In this document: positions 58,266 through 64,000 of the stretch, one piece after another
Layout: each line of letters starts with the position of its first letter
Numbering within the stretch: position 1 is the first letter of the stretch
Assembly (NCBI GenBank): GCA_022695795.1
Contig: MU404062.1
Coordinates: forward strand, 496,001-560,000
Direction: 5' to 3'
Length of the DNA: 64,000 bases
Origin: Biscogniauxia marginata
Lineage: Eukaryota > Ascomycota > Sordariomycetes > Xylariales > Xylariaceae
The notes under the pieces: model-generated
Database searches by the model: none
What the model was told of the DNA's origin: nothing
What the model saw: only the letters and a program-made list of their open reading frames with translations
Made by a program: the position numbers and the translations under genes

Positions 58266-60325
58266 CTACAGCTTACTAGCCGGCGCCGCATTGCCCACGG
58301 CCGTAATCTCGTTATACAGGAGCGTAGTCAGGAAATCGGCGTAGTCCTCGCCCGTGACCTGGCCGGCGAAGTACTGCGCCGCGAGCTGGAACTTGTTGCC
58401 CTTGGGGGCCGACGCGGCGAGCTGCTCCGTCTGCTCCTTCAGCAGCTTGAGCGCGTACGCCTTGTCGACGCGCTTGCCCTCCGCCGTCGTCACCCCGTGC
58501 CGCACCCACTGCCACACCTGCGAGCGAGATACTTCGGCCGTCGCCGCGTCCTCCCTGTTGCCCTCGCGGTTAGTTTGATTTGATTCGATGGGGTGGAAGG
58601 GGGATTGTATGAAGGTGTCAAGCGTGCTTGAAGCCAAGCAGGGAACAACTCGATGATCAATAGACATTCAGGGGGCAAGCACATACATCAAATAATTAAT
58701 AGGCACGCAGCCAACACCCCGGACCCAAGCCTCCATGTACCCGAGCCCGATGTTCAGGTTCTTGCGGATGCCGTCCTCGGTGATCTGCCCGGGCACGTTC
58801 ATGTTCAGCAGGTCGTTCTGGCCGATCTTGACGTCCTCGCGCCGCACGAACAGCTGGTTCGGCGTCGGCATGTGCTGGTTGAAGATCTCGGACGCGATCG
58901 ACGCCAGGGCCGGGTGCGCCACCCACGTTCTATGAAGCCGTCAGCTACTTGTACAATTGCGCTTTCTTCATTTTGAGCCGGAGAGAGAGAGAGAGAAGAG
59001 ATAGGGCTCGTTGAGCAGGGGAGGGTGTAGGACATGGCAGAGTAGAGTAGTAGAATAGAGACGTACCCGTCGTGTCCAGCGCGGACCTCACGTAGCTTGT
59101 CTGCCCGCACGCCCTCCATGGCCTTATCGTTGGCCGCCTTGTCGTCCTTGATGGGGATCTGGGCCGCCATACCTCCCATGGCGTGTACGCCGCGCTTATG
59201 GCAGGTCTGGATAAGGAGTTTAACCTATCACACACACAAAGTCCGTCAGCAGATCCGTCCTGTACAAATCTCCTATATGCCCGCCCCACTTATACTCTTA
59301 TGACTGAGTGGTTGGTTATTGCTAACTTACGTAGGCGTCCATGAACGGCACCGTCATGGTGACGCAGCTCCGGTCGGGCAGGACGAAGTTGCTGTTCTGG
59401 CGGAACTTCTTGATGGTGCTGAAGATGTAGTCCCACCGGCCGCAGTTCAGGCCCGAGCTGTGGTCCCGCAGCTCGTAGATGATCTCGTCCATCTCGAAGG
59501 CGGCGAGGATGGTCTCGATGAGCACGGTCCCACGGATAGTGCCGCGGCGCATGCCGATGTAGTCCTGCGCCAGGTTGAAGACGTCGTTCCACAGACGCGC
59601 CTCGAGGTACGACTCCATCTTAGGCAGGTAGAAATATGGGCCGAACCCTTGCTTTACGCTCTCGAAGGCGTTGTGGAAGAAGTACAGACCAAAGTCGAAC
59701 AGCGAACCCGAGATGGGCTCCCCGTCTACCGTTACGTGTCGCTCCTCTAGATGCCACCCGCGCGGCCGCACGATCAGCGTCGGCAGCGTGCGGTCCTGCC
59801 GCAGCTTGTACTCCTTTGGCCCTTGCTTGAAATCCAAGTTGCGCCGCACTCCGTCATACAGGTTTACTTGCCCGTTGATCATGTTGTCCCAGGTCGGAGC
59901 GCTCGAGTCTAGTCATAGCCCTCATTAGCACATTCAGCCAATGCGCGAGAACTTCACAACGTACCTTCCAAGTCGGCCATGTACGTCCAGACGTCTGAGT
60001 TGAGAGCATTGACGATCATCTTGCGGTCCGTCGGGCCCGTGATCTCTACGCGGCGGTCGATGAGCCCCGGGGCGGGCGCGGCACCTTTCCACGTAGGGTC
60101 CTCACGGATGTATCTGGTCTCGGGAAGGAAGTCAGGCAGAGCACCACGGTCGAGCTCGGCCTGGCGCAGTACGCGGCGCTCGAGAAGCTGCTTGCGTGTG
60201 TTATTGAAGGACCGGTGTAGCAGTGCCAGGAACGCCAGGGCTTCCGGCGTCAAAATCTTCTTGTGCTCGGGCTGCACGGCGCCCGAGACGGTGACGCCCT
60301 GCAGGATGGTGTCGGTGGTCGCCAT
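58266..60325 (-). CDS. acuE: malate synthase, peroxisomal, 542 aa
   Basis: Condenses glyoxylate and acetyl-CoA to malate, the second step specific to the glyoxylate cycle. Five exons join in frame: 60325-59965, 59908-59331, 59224-59067, 58929-58687 and 58554-58266. The start [10 protein letters not shown] was chosen over an upstream in-frame ATG six codons earlier because it fits family N-termini. Signature segments: [72 protein letters not shown], then [20 protein letters not shown] with active-site Arg and Asp, and [17 protein letters not shown] near the end. The last three residues are SKL, a canonical PTS1 that directs the enzyme to peroxisomes or glyoxysomes. Length is typical. A TATATAA on the coding strand at 60607-60601 may be the TATA box. 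Induction on acetate or fatty acids is expected from the family. Confidence 0.96.
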
Positions 60326-63053
60326 GGCTTCTCTACGTTTCAATGCTTATATGTGTGTGTCCTTGCTCCTGCCTACTTTGATTGGGATGAGCAGACAGGT
60401 TAGATAGGTGGATGAGTAAGAATAGATAGATAGATGGACGAAATGTAGTCGATATGCTAATGGAATTATGGCACTACTATGATGCGTGTAAGTCGGATGT
60501 ATGGAGAAAAAGTTACCGAGGATGTCTTGGATATTTAGTTAATCCAAAAGGGGGGAGGGAGAATAAGTTAGTGGACAAACTAAGTAGGGGAGGAGGATAG
60601 TTATATACTTAGACTCCTACCTCCGGGCTAGCACTGACATATCTCTAAGCGGTACCGATCAGAGAGAGGAATGACGAGGATGAGGCGATGGACGATAGAA
60701 GTTCTCCAACGCTCCAAGCTCGGCTTTTACAACTGGGGCTATAGACTCGAAAGTCACCTACCGTACAAGGGGGGTAGCCCGATAGTTCACGATGTATGAT
60801 AGGCAAAGGCCAGTGGACAATGTACCTAGGTGTGAACGATTAAGCTCCGGAGGGCCAGTCGAGGTTGGTGTTCGGCTGGAAGGAGATAAGCTGAGTGGCC
60901 GCTGGAGAGAGGGAGTAGGCCTGCGTAGCCGGCCGGCCGGTCTAAGGCGAGCTTGTGAAAGTGTGGGGAAGATATAAACTTAGCTTTGTTCTGGTAATTC
61001 GAGGCATGTAACGGTATATTTGAATGCGGAGCTAATCTACTAAAGGCAATAGCTTAAAATTCAATTACGTAGGTATGTACCCAAATCGAGTGTTTTGTAT
61101 CACTTACCAGATGTAACTACTGTTTGTTCCAATAAGCCGTTCCCGGGTCTCACATGTCAAGTCAACAAAGCTCCTCGCCTAAACCCCCAATTACGTCGTT
61201 TAAATTGTGACTTCTCGCTTTACCAGCCCCCAATTAGCAAGCATTCCCCAGATCCCCTTCCCCTATTAATAACTGACAATAATAAGTTCCAAGAGATATA
61301 GTACATATGTATGACAAAATGCCATCTACCCGTCCGCCCAATCACAGAGACAGACCTGAAAGCGCTATATAACTCTATAGCAACCCTCGTTCCGTTTCTC
61401 TTAGTGCGACATACCACGAGGGCGAGAGCACAAAGTAGGTAAGTAACTATAAACCTCTTACACATAAAAAAGTAATTGACTTGTCAAAATATTTCTAACT
61501 ATCTAAGCTCGCTTGATTAATAGTAATAAAAAAGTTTTTCCTTTTTCTATCATCGGTTTAGCTTTGTCAGGGTATACATGACCTACCTGCTAGCTAGCCC
61601 ACTGTAGTTTGGTGGACAACCGGGTAGCTTGCCGTGACTCGATACCTACATGTAAGGCCGGTATGTAGCTTGAGAAGTACCTGAGGTAGGGTGAGGGGGA
61701 GGGGTTCAAAGCAATTGTGTGAAGATGAACAAACTCTTGGATCTGATAATCATGACGGCATACATTAAGTTCTTACCCACGTCAAGTACCTACTTACCTA
61801 CGCACAATCCATCCGTTCACCCATGTAGCCAAGTATCTAACTAGGTTAGGTAATCGGTTGCAAATACCTAGGTACCTACCGACATATGTGCATGCAGTTA
61901 TGTATTTACTTGCCTTGTAACATTAAACATCTTGTTTTACGTATTCCTCGACGCATGGTGGACCCGGAGGATCCCGATAAACGCAGACCCGGGAGACCCT
62001 CGGCAATGCGCCGCTTACCTACCTAGGTAACTATCTATTTTTAAGGGAAGAGGGAGAAAAAAATGATTATTGATCTGGGGGGCGTCTGTCGCATTCCGAC
62101 CTCGGCAATTCAGCAGAGATCTGGGGACTTTTCTTCTGGGCAAGGGAAGAAAACATGTCGGTACTTCGGAAGTTGAGGGGGGAAGAGTATAAAAAACGGC
62201 CGCCAATCATGCAACATGATGATAATGATGATGCATATCTGGGTAGGGAGATTTAATATTCTATCTTTATGACGCAAGTTTTCAAACCCCCAACCCCCAA
62301 CTAGGTACCTAATGCAAAATCCGATGATAGAGTATTATCATTATCTATGACTACTCTGTAACTTGATCTAGACCGTTAATATGTATCGTGAAAAGTATAA
62401 TAATAAAAAAGTCCCTAATCGATATGCCCCTCCCTCTTCGGCGATTTTCGCTATTCTTATCTACTAGGTACCTAACTAATTTCCTATCTGCCTTACCTCC
62501 TTACCTAGGAGGTACCTCAGATATCAAATAAACATTATACCCAAGCTGTGTAATGGAAATTATACCATTTGCGATGTCGCTCTGCCATTATTCCTGCTCC
62601 TGCTCCTTTTAAGAAAATCCTAAGTAGCAAAAGCAGCATGGTCACGATAATGCACTGGGGGCATCCTGCCCGATGAATGGAGGCTAAGGGAAAAAAAAGC
62701 ATACGCAGCTTTGCATTCACCCCCTTAAAGTCGCTGATCTTCCCCGAGTTTCGGGATCAAGATTACCATGCGGCTCTGATACCGGCTTTTCCAAAAAGAG
62801 GAAAATTTTAGAAAATTTTCTTTTCTTAAGTTCCGTTATATACAGCTTGCTATAGTAGGTGATGTGTACAAGACCGAAGTCGCCATTCAACTATGCGCTA
62901 TCGGAAGGGGAATTGAGAAGACTATCTGCGAGGTTATGCAGTATACTACAATGGCTATCGTGTCTAGGGACGGGCTCATACAGATAGCTTCCTCTCCATC
63001 CCCTTCAATTCGGTTCGGACAAATATCATGACAGGCTCAACAACTTGCCATAC
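60326..63053. other. 2.7-kb gene-free stretch
   Basis: Contains the malate synthase promoter and the 3' flank of fumarase. At least four copies of the TACCTAGGTACCT motif occur between 61865 and 62515. No coding support. Confidence 0.55.
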
Positions 63054-64000
63054 CTAGCCCTTGTAGGGCTTGGGCCCGATCATGAGCTCTGGCTTAACGA
63101 GAGTGTCGAAGTCCTCCGAGGTAAGGGCGTTGAGTTCCATAGCGCTATCCTTGAGGGTTAGGCCCTTCTTGTGGGCGTTTTTGGCTACCTTGGAAGCCAT
63201 GTCGTAGCCAATCTTGGGGTTGAGGCAGGTAACCAGCATGAGACTGGGCGCGCCAATGTTAGCATTCAACTTGATTGGGTCGTGGTAGATGGTTTAGACT
63301 CACGATTCTTTCATGATACTGGCAATCTTCTCCTCATTTGCCTGAAGGCCTTCGACCAGGTTCTTTTCAAAGGAGCGCATGCCGTCCGCCAACAGTCTCA
63401 CGCTATGAAGTAGGTTGCGAATAACCAGCGGCTTATAAACGTTGAGCTCGAATTGGCCGTTCATGCCACCGATAGTCGTAGCCACGTGGTTGCCCATGAC
63501 TTGCGCACAAACCATCGTCAACGCCTCGCATTGTGTCGGGTTGACCTTGCCAGGCATGATACTCGAGCCGGGCTCGTTCTCCGGCAGGATCAGCTCACCC
63601 AGTCCACAACGGGGGCCACTGCCCAGATATCGAATGTCTTGCGCAATCTTGGTGAGCGAAGTAGCTAGCGTGTTGAGGCAGCCCGAAGCCTGGACAATAG
63701 CGTCGTGCGCAGCGAGGGCCTCGAACTTGTTGGGTGCCGTCTTGAATTCGGTGCCTGTCATCTTGGAGACTTCCTCAGCAATAGCCTCGGCGAAGCCCTG
63801 GAAGGTATTGATGCCGGTCCCTACAGCAGTGCCACCCTGGGCGAGAAGTCGCAGGTCCGGCAGAGAGCTCTCTACTCGTTTGATGCCGAAGTCCAGCTGT
63901 GCTACATATCCGGAGAATTCCTGCGCCAGAGTCAGGGGTGTGGCGTCCTGGAGATGTGTTCTTCCGATCTTGATAATATTTTTGGCCTCGAACTCGTCGA
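63054..64000 (-). CDS. fumR: fumarate hydratase class II (partial, 5' part beyond the window)
   Basis: Interconverts fumarate and malate in the TCA cycle; fungi usually make mitochondrial and cytosolic forms from one gene. The visible exons are 64000-63304 (entering from outside) and 63243-63054, joined across a 60-nt GTGAGT...CCCAG intron to read [14 protein letters not shown]. Conserved features are [36 protein letters not shown], the class II signature [16 protein letters not shown] with its catalytic serine loop, and the C-terminus [12 protein letters not shown]. The N-terminal third, including any mitochondrial presequence, lies past the window end. Malate synthase lies 2.7 kb away on the same strand; both act on malate, but no operon-like link should be assumed. 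Confidence 0.95.

Noticed and set aside
58266..64000. A glyoxylate/TCA gene cluster of malate synthase and fumarase
   Set aside because: Only two genes, 2.7 kb apart, both core metabolism; proximity alone does not support co-regulation.

Overview
The window reads as nuclear DNA of a filamentous ascomycete (Pezizomycotina, probably a Sordariomycete). Genes carry short GT-AG introns of about 50-200 nt, start codons sit far apart, and several families are typical of these fungi: Pal1, a HET-domain protein, a CorA-like membrane protein, an F-box relic, NCS1 and malate synthase ending in SKL. No prokaryotic operons, CRISPR arrays, rRNA or convincing tRNA genes were seen. Exon borders below were worked out by hand from splice sites and reading-frame continuity.

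Left part (1-21.7 kb), mostly housekeeping: a small cysteine-rich secreted protein (minus), glutamate decarboxylase (minus), an alpha/beta hydrolase (plus), a broken F-box gene (plus), a two-FAS1-domain secreted protein (plus), a divergent RecA/Rad51-fold protein (minus), the morphology/endocytosis protein Pal1 (minus) and a short-chain dehydrogenase (minus).

Central part (22-53 kb), accessory in character and rich in gene-poor, AT-rich DNA: a caspase-like C14 protease, a 1302-residue TPR-CHAT protease and an uncharacterised beta-rich protein lie head-to-tail on the minus strand. They are followed by an NTF2-like protein, a TPR-HET protein, a pepsin-like protease, a non-RD kinase with an unusual N-terminal extension, a CorA-like membrane protein and an NCS1 permease. 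The caspase/TPR-CHAT/beta-protein trio plus the nearby TPR-HET gene is the best candidate for an undescribed system: two cysteine proteases of the kinds that execute regulated cell death beside two TPR receptor-like proteins. That link is inference from gene content and proximity.

Right part (53.6-64 kb): a gene-poor stretch with a small zinc-ribbon protein, then malate synthase (peroxisomal glyoxylate cycle) and the 3' part of fumarate hydratase, which runs off the window end. A recurring motif built from ACCTAGGTAGGTACCT appears at more than a dozen intergenic sites and in none of the exons. Possible LTR and inverted-repeat remnants lie at 34.1-36.1 kb.
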